A stretch of DNA of 64,000 bases from the NCBI GenBank assembly GCA_950106755.1, contig OX467092.1, positions 11,904,001-11,968,000 on the forward strand. Direction: 5' to 3'. The notes beneath the pieces were generated by a model, which was given only the letters and a program-made list of their open reading frames with translations, did not search any database and had not been told where the DNA came from. This document shows, in pieces, positions 1-13,000 of this stretch. This stretch comes from Climacium dendroides. Its lineage: Eukaryota; Streptophyta; Bryopsida; Hypnales; Climaciaceae. Every line of letters begins with the position of its first letter. Positions within the stretch are counted from its first letter, which is position 1. The translations under genes and the position numbers were made by a program.

Positions 1-26
1 ATTTTAAGAGTTTACATTTAAAAAAA

Positions 27-69
27 CATGTGGGTCACTAATTTAATTTTTTCCACACATGCATTGACC
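27..69. other. Interleaved inverted repeats catgtg/cacatg and ggtca/tgacc
   Basis: The arms catgtg (27-32) and cacatg (56-61) are inverted copies. So are ggtca (33-37) and tgacc (65-69). The order arm1, arm2, arm1', arm2' is that of a pseudoknot, so both cannot form as simple nested hairpins. The recurrent head variants all fall in the left arms: W (catgtgtg) lengthens the first stem to 8 bp against cacacatg, while Q, F, B, R and K break it. The arms are short and may be coincidence; the position of the variation is the notable part. Confidence 0.5.
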
Positions 70-103
70 AAATCCACAACCAAAAAAAAATTAGAACTTG
101 TGG

Positions 104-133
104 ACAAATTTGTTGGGCCCATTTAAATTGGCC
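104..133. other. Cluster of abutting palindromes in the core
   Basis: In every standard monomer three perfect palindromes lie end to end: acaaatttgt (104-113), tgggccca (114-121) and atttaaat (121-128, sharing one base). The last two sit inside a larger dyad, ggcccatttaaattggcc (116-133), symmetric at 16 of 18 bases. A function such as cruciform extrusion or dimeric protein binding is inference. The gagccc lineage breaks the tgggccca palindrome. Confidence 0.85.
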
Positions 134-155
134 TTGATTGAATTTCATGACATTG

Positions 156-169
156 GTACTACAAAGTAC
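156..169. other. Short inverted repeat gtact-acaa-agtac
   Basis: A 5-bp perfect stem with a 4-base loop near the 3' end of the core, present in nearly all copies. Rare hits that break it include a c-to-g change at 23126 (gtagt for gtact), aaatac at 52701, and agtat at 48180, 49920 and 56532. Confidence 0.75.
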
Positions 170-3100
170 AGTCAATTTTAAGTGTTTAGTTTTAAAAAAA
201 CATGTGGGTCACTAATTTAATTTTTTCCACACATGCATTGACCAAATCCACAACCAAAATAAAATTAGAACTTGTGGACAAATTTGTTGGGCCCATTTAA
301 ATTGGCCTTGATTGAATTTCATGACATTGGTACTACAAAGTACAGTCAATTTTAAGTGTTTAGTTTTAAAAAAACATGTGGGTCACTAATTTAATTTTTT
401 CCACACATGCATTGACCAAACCCACAAAAAAAGAAAATTAGAACTTGTGGACAAATTTGTTGGGCCCATTTAAATTGGCCTTGATTGAATTTCATGACAT
501 TGGTACTACAAAGTACAGTCAATTTTAAGTGTTTAGTTTTAAAAAAACATGTGGGTCACTAATTTAATTTTTTCCACACATGCATTGACCAAATCCACAA
601 CCAAAATAAAATTAGAACTTGTGGACAAATTTGTTGGGCCCATTTAAATTGGCCTTGATTGAATTTCATGACATTGGTACTACAAAGTACAGTCAATTTT
701 AAGTGTTTAGTTTTAAAAAAACATGTGGGTCACTAATTTAATTTTTTCCACACATGCATTGACCAAACCCACAACCGAAAAAAAATTAGAACTTGTGGAC
801 AAATTTGTTGGGCCCATTTAAATTGGCCTTGATTGAATTTCATGACATTGGTACTACAAAGTACAGTCAATTTTAAGAGTTTACATTTAAAAAAACATGT
901 GGGTCACTAATTTAATTTTTTCCACACATGCATTGACCAAATCCACAACCAAAATAAAATTAGAACTTGTGGACAAATTTGTTGGGCCCATTTAAATTGG
1001 CCTTGATTGAATTTCATGACATTGGTACTACAAAGTACAGTCAATTTTAAGAGTTTAGTTTTTAAAAAACAGGTGGGTCACTAATTTAATTTTTTCCACA
1101 CATGCATTGACCAAACTCACAACCGAAAAAAAATTAGAACTTGTGGACAAATTTGTTGGGCCCATTTAAATTGGCCTTGATTGAATTTCATGACATTGGT
1201 ACTACAAAGTACAGTCAATTTTAAGTGTTTAGTTTTAAAAAAACATGTGGGTCACTAATTTAATTTTTTCCACACATGCATTGACCAAACCCACAACCGA
1301 AAAAAAATTAGAACTTGTGGACAAATTTGTTGGGCCCATTTAAATTGGCCTTGATTGAATTTCATGACATTGGTACTACAAAGTACAGTCAATTTTAAGT
1401 GTTTAGTTTTAAAAAAACATGTGGGTCACTAATTTAATTTTTTCCACACATGCATTGACCAAACCCACAACCAAAATAAAATTAGAACTTGTGGACAAAT
1501 TTGTTGGGCCCATTTAAATTGGCCTTGATTGAATTTCATGACATTGGTACTACAAAGTACAGTCAATTTTAAGAGTTTAGTTTTAAAAAAACATGTGGGT
1601 CACTAATTTAATTTTTTCCACACATGCATTGACCAAACCCACAAAAAAAGAAAATTAGAACTTGTGGACAAATTTGTTGGGCCCATTTAAATTGGCCTTG
1701 ATTGAATTTCATGACATTGGTACTACAAAGTACAGTCAATTTTAAGAGTTTACATTTAAAAAAACATGTGGGTCACTAATTTAATTTTTTCCACACATGC
1801 ATTGACCAAATCCACAACCAAAAAAAAATTAGAACTTGTGGACAAATTTGTTGGGCCCATTTAAATTGGCCTTGATTGAATTTCATGACATTGGTACTAC
1901 AAAGTACAGTCAATTTTAAGAGTTTACATTTAAAAAAACATGTGGGTCACTAATTTAATTTTTTCCACACATGCATTGACCAAACCCACAAAAAAAGAAA
2001 ATTAGAACTTGTGGACAAATTTGTTGGGCCCATTTAAATTGGCCTTGATTGAATTTCATGACATTGGTACTACAAAGTACAGTCAATTTTAAGAGTTTAC
2101 ATTTAAAAAAACATGTGGGTCACTAATTTAATTTTTTCCACACATGCATTGACCAAATCCACAACAAAAAAAAAATTAGAACTTGTGGACAAATTTGTTG
2201 GGCCCATTTAAATTGGCCTTGATTGAATTTCATGACATTGGTACTACAAAGTACAGTCAATTTTAAGAGTTTACATTTAAAAAAACATGTGGGTCACTAA
2301 TTTAATTTTTTCCACACATGCATTGACCAAATCCACAACCAAAAAAAAATTAGAACTTGTGGACAAATTTGTTGGGCCCATTTAAATTGGCCTTGATTGA
2401 ATTTCATGACATTGGTACTACAAAGTACAGTCAATTTTAAGAGTTTAGTTTTAAAAAAACATGTGGGTCACTAATTTAATTTTTTCCACACATGCATTGA
2501 CCAAACCCACAACCAAAAAAAAATTAGAACTTGTGGACAAATTTGTTGGGCCCATTTAAATTGGCCTTGATTGAATTTCATGACATTGGTACTACAAAGT
2601 ACAGTCAATTTTAAGAGTTTAGTTTTAAAAAAACATGTGGGTCACTAATTTAATTTTTTCCACACATGCATTGACCAAACCCACAAAAAAAGAAAATTAG
2701 AACTTGTGAACAAATTTGTTGGGCCCATTTAAATTGGCCTTGATTGAATTTCATGACATTGGTACTACAAAGTACAGTCAATTTTAAGTGTTTAGTTTTA
2801 AAAAAACATGTGGGTCACTAATTTAATTTTTTCCACACATGCATTGACCAAACCCACAACCGAAAAAAAATTAGAACTTGTGGACAAATTTGTTGGGCCC
2901 ATTTAAATTGGCCTTGATTGAATTTCATGACATTGGTACTACAAAGTACAGTCAATTTTAAGTGTTTAGTTTTAAAAAAACATGTGGGTCACTAATTTAA
3001 TTTTTTCCACACATGCATTGACCAAACCCACAACCAAAAAAAAATTAGAACTTGTGGACAAATTTGTTGGGCCCATTTAAATTGGCCTTGATTGAATTTC

Positions 3101-3475
3101 ATGACATTGGTACTACAAAGTACAGTCAATTTTAAGAGTTTAGTTTTAAAAAAACATGTGGGTCACTAATTTAATTTTTTCCACACATGCATTGACCAAA
3201 CCCACAAAAAAAGAAAATTAGAACTTGTGGACAAATTTGTTGGGCCCATTTAAATTGGCCTTGATTGAATTTCATGACATTGGTACTACAAAGTACAGTC
3301 AATTTTAAGAGTTTAGTTTTAAAAAAACATGTGGGTCACTAATTTAATTTTTTCCACACATGCATTGACCAAATCCACAACCAAAAAAAAATTAGAACTT
3401 GTGGACAAATTTGTTGGGCCCATTTAAATTGGCCTTGATTGAATTTCATGACATTGGTACTACAAAGTACAGTCA

Positions 3476-5908
3476 ATTTTAAGAGTTTACATTTAAAAAA
3501 ACATGTGGGTCACTAATTTAATTTTTTCCACACATGCATTGACCAAATCCACAACCAAAAAAAAATTAGAACTTGTGGACAAATTTGTTGGGCCCATTTA
3601 AATTGGCCTTGATTGAATTTCATGACATTGGTACTACAAAGTACAGTCAATTTTAAGTGTTTAGTTTTAAAAAAACATGTGGGTCACTAATTTAATTTTT
3701 TCCACACATGCATTGACCAAATCCACAACCAAAATAAAATTAGAACTTGTGGACAAATTTGTTGGGCCCATTTAAATTGGCCTTGATTGAATTTCATGAC
3801 ATTGGTACTACAAAGTACAGTCAATTTTAAGTGTTTAGTTTTAAAAAAACATGTGGGTCACTAATTTAATTTTTTCCACACATGCATTGACCAAACCCAC
3901 AAAAAAAGAAAATTAGAACTTGTGGACAAATTTGTTGGGCCCATTTAAATTGGCCTTGATTGAATTTCATGACATTGGTACTACAAAGTACAGTCAATTT
4001 TAAGTGTTTAGTTTTAAAAAAACATGTGGGTCACTAATTTAATTTTTTCCACACATGCATTGACCAAATCCACAACCAAAATAAAATTAGAACTTGTGGA
4101 CAAATTTGTTGGGCCCATTTAAATTGGCCTTGATTGAATTTCATGACATTGGTACTACAAAGTACAGTCAATTTTAAGTGTTTAGTTTTAAAAAAACATG
4201 TGGGTCACTAATTTAATTTTTTCCACACATGCATTGACCAAACCCACAACCGAAAAAAAATTAGAACTTGTGGACAAATTTGTTGGGCCCATTTAAATTG
4301 GCCTTGATTGAATTTCATGACATTGGTACTACAAAGTACAGTCAATTTTAAGAGTTTACATTTAAAAAAACATGTGGGTCACTAATTTAATTTTTTCCAC
4401 ACATGCATTGACCAAATCCACAACCAAAATAAAATTAGAACTTGTGGACAAATTTGTTGGGCCCATTTAAATTGGCCTTGATTGAATTTCATGACATTGG
4501 TACTACAAAGTACAGTCAATTTTAAGAGTTTAGTTTTTAAAAAACAGGTGGGTCACTAATTTAATTTTTTCCACACATGCATTGACCAAACTCACAACCG
4601 AAAAAAAATTAGAACTTGTGGACAAATTTGTTGGGCCCATTTAAATTGGCCTTGATTGAATTTCATGACATTGGTACTACAAAGTACAGTCAATTTTAAG
4701 TGTTTAGTTTTAAAAAAACATGTGGGTCACTAATTTAATTTTTTCCACACATGCATTGACCAAACCCACAACCGAAAAAAAATTAGAACTTGTGGACAAA
4801 TTTGTTGGGCCCATTTAAATTGGCCTTGATTGAATTTCATGACATTGGTACTACAAAGTACAGTCAATTTTAAGTGTTTAGTTTTAAAAAAACATGTGGG
4901 TCACTAATTTAATTTTTTCCACACATGCATTGACCAAACCCACAACCAAAATAAAATTAGAACTTGTGGACAAATTTGTTGGGCCCATTTAAATTGGCCT
5001 TGATTGAATTTCATGACATTGGTACTACAAAGTACAGTCAATTTTAAGAGTTTAGTTTTAAAAAAACATGTGGGTCACTAATTTAATTTTTTCCACACAT
5101 GCATTGACCAAACCCACAAAAAAAGAAAATTAGAACTTGTGGACAAATTTGTTGGGCCCATTTAAATTGGCCTTGATTGAATTTCATGACATTGGTACTA
5201 CAAAGTACAGTCAATTTTAAGAGTTTACATTTAAAAAAACATGTGGGTCACTAATTTAATTTTTTCCACACATGCATTGACCAAATCCACAACCAAAAAA
5301 AAATTAGAACTTGTGGACAAATTTGTTGGGCCCATTTAAATTGGCCTTGATTGAATTTCATGACATTGGTACTACAAAGTACAGTCAATTTTAAGAGTTT
5401 ACATTTAAAAAAACATGTGGGTCACTAATTTAATTTTTTCCACACATGCATTGACCAAATCCACAACCAAAAAAAAATTAGAACTTGTGGACAAATTTGT
5501 TGGGCCCATTTAAATTGGCCTTGATTGAATTTCATGACATTGGTACTACAAAGTACAGTCAATTTTAAGAGTTTAGTTTTAAAAAAACATGTGGGTCACT
5601 AATTTAATTTTTTCCACACATGCATTGACCAAACCCACAACCAAAAAAAAATTAGAACTTGTGGACAAATTTGTTGGGCCCATTTAAATTGGCCTTGATT
5701 GAATTTCATGACATTGGTACTACAAAGTACAGTCAATTTTAAGAGTTTAGTTTTAAAAAAACATGTGGGTCACTAATTTAATTTTTTCCACACATGCATT
5801 GACCAAACCCACAAAAAAAGAAAATTAGAACTTGTGAACAAATTTGTTGGGCCCATTTAAATTGGCCTTGATTGAATTTCATGACATTGGTACTACAAAG
5901 TACAGTCA
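3476..5908. repeat. 20-monomer unit, partial copy 2
   Basis: Order: Aa Tb Td Tb Tc Ab Fc* Tc Tj Gd Aa | Aa Ge Gd*. It matches monomers 1-11 of copy 1 and then 14-16, so two monomers (Ad Aa*) are missing here or were gained in copy 1. After 5908 the order no longer matches. Unequal exchange followed by a two-monomer indel is the simplest reading. Confidence 0.88.
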
Positions 5909-7645
5909 ATTTTAAGAGTTTAGTTTTAAAAAAACATGTGGGTCACTAATTTAATTTTTTCCACACATGCATTGACCAAACCCACAACCAAAAAAAAATT
6001 AGAACTTGTGGACAAATTTGTTGGGCCCATTTAAATTGGCCTTGATTGAATTTCATGACATTGGTACTACAAAGTACAGTCAATTTTAAGAGTTTACATT
6101 TGAAAAAACATGTGGGTCACTAATTTAATTTTTTCCACACATGCATTGACCAAATCCACAACCAAAAAAAAATTAGAACTTGTGGACAAATTTGTTGGGC
6201 CCATTTAAATTGGCCTTGATTGAATTTCATGACATTGGTACTACAAAGTACAGTCAATTTTAAGAGTTTAGTTTTAAAAAAACATGTGGGTCACTAATTT
6301 AATTTTTTCCACACATGCATTGACCAAACCCACAACCAAAAAAAAATTAGAACTTGTGGACAAATTTGTTGGGCCCATTTAAATTGGCCTTGATTGAATT
6401 TCATGACATTGGTACTACAAAGTACAGTCAATTTTAAGAGTTTAGTTTTAAAAAAACATGTGGGTCACTAATTTAATTTTTTCCACACATGCATTGACCA
6501 AACCCACAACCAAAAAAAAATTAGAACTTGTGGACAAATTTGTTGGGCCCATTTAAATTGGCCTTGATTGAATTTCATGACATTGGTACTACAAAGTACA
6601 GTCAATTTTAAGAGTTTAGTTTTAAAAAAACATGTGGGTCACTAATTTAATTTTTTCCACACATGCATTGACCAAACCCACAAAAAAAGAAAATTAGAAC
6701 TTGTGGACAAATTTGTTGGGCCCATTTAAATTGGCCTTGATTGAATTTCATGACATTGGTACTACAAAGTACAGTCAATTTTAAGTGTTTAGTTTTAAAA
6801 AAACATGTGGGTCACTAATTTAATTTTTTCCACACATGCATTGACCAAACCCACAAAAAAAGAAAATTAGAACTTGTGAACAAATTTGTTGGGCCCATTT
6901 AAATTGGCCTTGATTGAATTTCATGACATTGGTACTACAAAGTACAGTCAATTTTAAGTGTTTAGTTTTAAAAAAACAAGTGGGTCACTAATTTAATTTT
7001 TTCCACACATGCATTGACCAAACCCACAAAAAAAGAAAATTAGAACTTGTGGACAAATTTGTTGGGCCCATTTAAATTGGCCTTGATTGAATTTCATGAC
7101 ATTGGTACTACAAAGTACAGTCAATTTTAAGTGTTTAGTTTTAAAAAAACATGTGGGTCACTAATTTAATTTTTTCCACACATGCATTGACCAAATCCAC
7201 AACCAAAATAAAATTAGAACTTGTGGACAAATTTGTTGGGCCCATTTAAATTGGCCTTGATTGAATTTCATGACATTGGTACTACAAAGTACAGTCAATT
7301 TTAAGAGTTTACATTTAAAAAAACATGTGGGTCACTAATTTAATTTTTTCCACACATGCATTGACCAAACCCACAACCGAAAAAAAATTAGAACTTGTGG
7401 ACAAATTTGTTGGGCCCATTTAAATTGGCCTTGATTGAATTTCATGACATTGGTACTACAAAGTACAGTCAATTTTAAGAGTTTACATTTAAAAAAACAT
7501 GTGGGTCACTAATTTAATTTTTTCCACACATGCATTGACCAAATCCACAACCAAAAAAAAATTAGAACTTGTGGACAAATTTGTTGGGCCCATTTAAATT
7601 GGCCTTGATTGAATTTCATGACATTGGTACTACAAAGTACAGTCA
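5909..7645. repeat. Mixed monomers, Ge-rich, with the first K type
   Basis: Order: Ge Aa* Ge Ge Gd Td* Kd Tb Ac Aa. The Aa* copy at 6083 has a private change in the head (tttgaaaaaac). The Td* copy at 6778 carries the gtgaaca change otherwise typical of G-headed d monomers. Kd at 6951 is the first caagtggg head. No gene or foreign sequence is present. Confidence 0.85.
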
Positions 7646-10081
7646 ATTTTAAGTGTTTAGTTTTAAAAAAACATGTGGGTCACTAATTTAATTTTTTCCA
7701 CACATGCATTGACCAAACCCACAACCGAAAAAAAATTAGAACTTGTGGACAAATTTGTTGGGCCCATTTAAATTGGCCTTGATTGAATTTCATGACATTG
7801 GTACTACAAAGTACAGTCAATTTTAAGTGTTTAGTTTTAAAAAAACATGTGGGTCACTAATTTAATTTTTTCCACACATGCATTGACCAAACCCACAACC
7901 GAAAAAAAATTAGAACTTGTGGACAAATTTGTTGGGCCCATTTAAATTGGCCTTGATTGAATTTCATGACATTGGTACTACAAAGTACAGTCAATTTTAA
8001 GTGTTTAGTTTTAAAAAAACATGTGGGTCACTAATTTAATTTTTTCCACACATGCATTGACCAAACCCACAACCGAAAAAAAATTAGAACTTGTGGACAA
8101 ATTTGTTGGGCCCATTTAAATTGGCCTTGATTGAATTTCATGACATTGGTACTACAAAGTACAGTCAATTTTAAGTGTTTAGTTTTAAAAAAACATGTGG
8201 GTCACTAATTTAATTTTTTCCACACATGCATTGACCAAACCCACAACCGAAAAAAAATTAGAACTTGTGGACAAATTTGTTGGGCCCATTTAAATTGGCC
8301 TTGATTGAATTTCATGACATTGGTACTACAAAGTACAGTCAATTTTAAGTGTTTAGTTTTAAAAAAACATGTGGCTCACTAATTTAATTTTTTCCACACA
8401 TGCATTGACCAAATCCACAACCAAAATAAAATTAGAACTTGTGGACAAATTTGTTGGGCCCATTTAAATTGGCCTTGATTGAATTTCATGACATTGGTAC
8501 TACAAAGTACAGTCAATTTTAAGAGTTTACATTTAAAAAAACATGTGGGTCACTAATTTAATTTTTTCCACACATGCATTGACCAAATCCACAACCAAAA
8601 AAAAATTAGAACTTGTGGACAAATTTGTTGGGCCCATTTAAATTGGCCTTGATTGAATTTCATGACATTGGTACTACAAAGTACAGTCAATTTTAAGTGT
8701 TTAGTTTTAAAAAAACATGTGGGTCACTAATTTAATTTTTTCCACACATGCATTGACCAAACCCACAACCGAAAAAAAATTAGAACTTGTGGACAAATTT
8801 GTTGGGCCCATTTAAATTGGCCTTGATTGAATTTCATGACATTGGTACTACAAAGTACAGTCAATTTTAAGTGTTTAGTTTTAAAAAAACATGTGGGTCA
8901 CTAATTTAATTTTTTCCACACATGCATTGACCAAACCCACAACCGAAAAAAAATTAGAACTTGTGGACAAATTTGTTGGGCCCATTTAAATTGGCCTTGA
9001 TTGAATTTCATGACATTGGTACTACAAAGTACAGTCAATTTTAAGTGTTTAGTTTTAAAAAAACATGTGTGTCACTAATTTAATTTTTTCCACACATGCA
9101 TTGACCATACCTACAACAAAAAAAAAATTAGAACTTGTGGACAAATTTGTTGGGCCCATTTAAATTGGCCTTGATTGAATTTCATGACATTGGTACTACA
9201 AAGTACAGTCAATTTTAAGTGTTTAGTTTTAAAAAAACATGTGGGTCACTAATTTAATTTTTTCCACACATGCATTGACCAAACCCACAACCGAAAAAAA
9301 ATTAGAACTTGTGGACAAATTTGTTGGGCCCATTTAAATTGGCCTTGATTGAATTTCATGACATTGGTACTACAAAGTACAGTCAATTTTAAGTGTTTAG
9401 TTTTAAAAAAACATGTGGGTCACTAATTTAATTTTTTCCACACATGCATTGACCAAACCCACAACCGAAAAAAAATTAGAACTTGTGGACAAATTTGTTG
9501 GGCCCATTTAAATTGGCCTTGATTGAATTTCATGACATTGGTACTACAAAGTACAGTCAATTTTAAGTGTTTAGTTTTAAAAAAACATGTGGGTCACTAA
9601 TTTAATTTTTTCCACACATGCATTGACCAAACCCACAACCGAAAAAAAATTAGAACTTGTGGACAAATTTGTTGGGCCCATTTAAATTGGCCTTGATTGA
9701 ATTTCATGACATTGGTACTACAAAGTACAGTCAATTTTAAGTGTTTAGTTTTAAAAAAACATGTGGCTCACTAATTTAATTTTTTCCACACATGCATTGA
9801 CCAAATCCACAACCAAAATAAAATTAGAACTTGTGGACAAATTTGTTGGGCCCATTTAAATTGGCCTTGATTGAATTTCATGACATTGGTACTACAAAGT
9901 ACAGTCAATTTTAAGAGTTTACATTTAAAAAAACATGTGGGTCACTAATTTAATTTTTTCCACACATGCATTGACCAAATCCACAACCAAAAAAAAATTA
10001 GAACTTGTGGACAAATTTGTTGGGCCCATTTAAATTGGCCTTGATTGAATTTCATGACATTGGTACTACAAAGTACAGTCA
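7646..10081. repeat. 8-monomer periodicity with Tc runs and X marker
   Basis: Order: Tc Tc Tc Tc Xb Aa Tc Tc Wf Tc Tc Tc Xb Aa. The block Tc Tc Tc Xb Aa occurs at 7820-8689 and again at 9212-10081, an offset of 1392 bp (8 x 174). The rare catgtggc head reads at 8371 and 9763. Wf at 9038 is the first copy with catgtgtg and the first with the tacctac tail. The Tc runs look like recent single-monomer amplification. Confidence 0.88.
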
Positions 10082-13000
10082 ATTTTAAGAGTTTAGTTTT
10101 TAAAAAATAGGTGGGTCACTAATTTAATTTTTTCCACACATGCATTGACCATACCTACAACCGAAAAAAAATTAGAACTTGTGGACAAATTTGTTGGGCC
10201 CATTTAAATTGGCCTTGATTGAATTTCATGACATTGGTACTACAAAGTACAGTCAATTTTAAGAGTTTACTTTTTAAAAAATAGGTGGGTCACTAATTTA
10301 ATTTTTTCCACACATGCATTGACCATACCTACAACCAAAAAAAAATTAGAACTTGTGGACAAATTTGTTGGGCCCATTTAAATTGGCCTTGATTGAATTT
10401 CATGACATTGGTACTACAAAGTACAGTCAATTTTAAGAGTTTACATTTAAAAAAACATGTGGGTCACTAATTTAATTTTTTCCACACATGCATTGACCAA
10501 ACCCACAACCGAAATAAAATTAGAACTTGTGGACAAATTTGTTGGGCCCATTTAAATTGGCCTTGATTGAATTTCATGACATTGGTACTACAAAGTACAG
10601 TCAATTTTAAGTGTTTAGTTTTAAAAAAACATGTGGGTCACTAATTTAATTTTTTCCACACATGCATTGACCAAACCCACAACCGAAAAAAAATTAGAAC
10701 TTGTGGACAAATTTGTTGGGCCCATTTAAATTGGCCTTGATTGAATTTCATGACATTGGTACTACAAAGTACAGTCAATTTTAAGTGTTTAGTTTTAAAA
10801 AAACATGTGGGTCACTAATTTAATTTTTTCCACACATGCATTGACCAAACCCACAACCGAAAAAAAATTAGAACTTGTGGACAAATTTGTTGGGCCCATT
10901 TAAATTGGCCTTGATTGAATTTCATGACATTGGTACTACAAAGTACAGTCAATTTTAAGTGTTTAGTTTTAAAAAAACATGTGGGTCACTAATTTAATTT
11001 TTTCCACACATGCATTGACCAAACCCACAACCAAAATAAAATTAGAACTTGTGGATAAATTTGTTGGGCCCATTTAAATTGGCCTTGATTGAATTTCATG
11101 ACATTGGTACTACAAAGTACAGTCAATTTTAAGAGTTTAGTTTTAAAAAAACATGTGGGTCACTAATTTAATTTTTTCCACACATGCATTGACCAAACCC
11201 ACAAAAAAAGAAAATTAGAACTTGTGAACAAATTTGTTGGGCCCATTTAAATTGGCCTTGATTGAATTTCATGACATTGGTACTACAAAGTACAGTCAAT
11301 TTTAAGTGTTTAGTTTTAAAAAAACAAGTGGGTCACTAATTTAATTTTTTCCACACATGCATTGACCAAACCCACAAAAAAAGAAAATTAGAACTTGTGG
11401 ACAAATTTGTTGGGCCCATTTAAATTGGCCTTGATTGAATTTCATGACATTGGTACTACAAAGTACAGTCAATTTTAAGAGTTTAGTTTTAAAAAAACAT
11501 GTGGGTCACTAATTTAATTTTTTCCACACATGCATTGACCAAATCCACAACCAAAGAAAAATTAGAACTTGTGGACAAATTTGTTGGGCCCATTTAAATT
11601 GGCCTTGATTGAATTTCATGACATTGGTACTACAAAGTACAGTCAATTTTAAGTGTTTAGTTTTAAAAAAACATGTGGCTCACTAATTTAATTTTTTCCA
11701 CACATGCATTGACCAAACCCACAACCGAAAAAAAATTAGAACTTGTGGACAAATTTGTTGGGCCCATTTAAATTGGCCTTGATTGAATTTCATGACATTG
11801 GTACTACAAAGTACAGTCAATTTTAAGAGTTTACATTTAAAAAAACATGTGGGTCACTAATTTAATTTTTTCCACACATGCATTGACCAAATCCACAACC
11901 AAAAAAAAATTAGAACTTGTGGACAAATTTGTTGGGCCCATTTAAATTGGCCTTGATTGAATTTCATGACATTGGTACTACAAAGTACAGTCAATTTTAA
12001 GTGTTTAGTTTTAAAAAAACATGTGGGTCACTAATTTAATTTTTTCCACACATGCATTGACCAAACCCACAACCGAAAAAAAATTAGAACTTGTGGACAA
12101 ATTTGTTGGGCCCATTTAAATTGGCCTTGATTGAATTTCATGACATTGGTACTACAAAGTACAGTCAATTTTAAGTGTTTAGTTTTAAAAAAACATGTGG
12201 GTCACTAATTTAATTTTTTCCACACATGCATTGACCAAACCCACAACCAAAATAAAATTAGAACTTGTGGATAAATTTGTTGGGCCCATTTAAATTGGCC
12301 TTGATTGAATTTCATGACATTGGTACTACAAAGTACAGTCAATTTTAAGAGTTTAGTTTTAAAAAAACATGTGGGTCACTAATTTAATTTTTTCCACACA
12401 TGCATTGACCAAACCCACAAAAAAAGAAAATTAGAACTTGTGAACAAATTTGTTGGGCCCATTTAAATTGGCCTTGATTGAATTTCATGACATTGGTACT
12501 ACAAAGTACAGTCAATTTTAAGTGTTTAGTTTTAAAAAAACAAGTGGGTCACTAATTTAATTTTTTCCACACATGCATTGACCAAACCCACAAAAAAAGA
12601 AAATTAGAACTTGTGGACAAATTTGTTGGGCCCATTTAAATTGGCCTTGATTGAATTTCATGACATTGGTACTACAAAGTACAGTCAATTTTAAGAGTTT
12701 AGTTTTAAAAAAACATGTGGGTCACTAATTTAATTTTTTCCACACATGCATTGACCAAATCCACAACCAAAAAAAAATTAGAACTTGTGGACAAATTTGT
12801 TGGGCCCATTTAAATTGGCCTTGATTGAATTTCATGACATTGGTACTACAAAGTACAGTCAATTTTAAGTGTTTAGTTTTAAAAAAACATGTGGGTCACT
12901 AATTTAATTTTTTCCACACATGCATTGACCAAACCCACAACCGAAAAAAAATTAGAACTTGTGGACAAATTTGTTGGGCCCATTTAAATTGGCCTTGATT

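Larger units (their letters stand above)
1..174. repeat. Reference monomer (type Aa), used for numbering
   Basis: First complete copy, about 54 G+C of 174 bases (31%). Parts: leader 1-8 (attttaag), variable head 9-34 with an A7 run at 20-26, middle 35-62 with a T6 run at 47-52, variable tail 63-90 ending in an A9 run at 82-90, and core 91-174. It contains no CpG. Heads and tails differ between copies in a limited set of recurrent forms; core differences are rare and mostly private to one lineage. Head and tail codes are listed in the summary. Confidence 0.95.
91..174. repeat. Conserved 84-bp core of the monomer (first copy)
   Basis: This stretch is identical in the large majority of the 368 copies. 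The exceptions I found are few: gtgaaca for gtggaca (several d monomers), gtggata (three copies), gagccc for gggccc (nine copies), ggcttg for ggccttg (six of those nine), ttcattcaa for ttgattgaa (the I monomers and one g monomer), and about a dozen single-copy changes. The contrast with the adjacent head and tail is visible by eye. It could reflect selection on a protein-binding or structural element, or preferential homogenisation; the sequence alone does not decide. Confidence 0.85.
1..3475. repeat. 20-monomer higher-order unit, copy 1
   Basis: Monomer order: Aa Tb Td Tb Tc Ab Fc* Tc Tj Gd Aa Ad Aa* Aa Ge Gd* Tc Te Gd Ga. The first eleven types recur in the same order from 3476, an offset of 3475 bp (20 x 174 minus five 1-bp-short d monomers). 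A diagnostic shared rarity is Fc* with actcacaaccg, its head caggtggg reading at 1070 and 4545. Aa* has acaac + A10, and Gd* carries gtgaaca. The unit may extend left of the window. Confidence 0.9.

Noticed and set aside
20..90. Phased A/T tracts giving intrinsic curvature
   Set aside because: The runs at 20-26, 47-52 and 82-90 are centred about 26 and 36 bp apart, near 2.5 and 3.5 helical turns, so they are not in phase for additive bending.
114..121. tgggccca as a plant TCP/site II promoter element, with gtgggtc as a second TCP-like site
   Set aside because: The match is real, but such 6-8-base motifs are common by chance and nothing else suggests a promoter; there is no gene to drive.
28..126. 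Plus-strand open frame of 32 codons from the atg in catgtggg to taa in atttaaat, recurring in many monomers
   Set aside because: It is too short, lies in a tandem satellite, ends at a palindrome, and its middle varies in length and sequence with the tail type. There is no coding signature.
1..174. Minus-strand open stretch of about 56 codons per monomer, with an atg giving about 36 codons
   Set aside because: Because 174 is divisible by three, the same frame returns in each monomer, but tag-tga (reverse of tcactaattta) closes it every time, and 173-bp monomers shift the frame. It is a by-product of the period.
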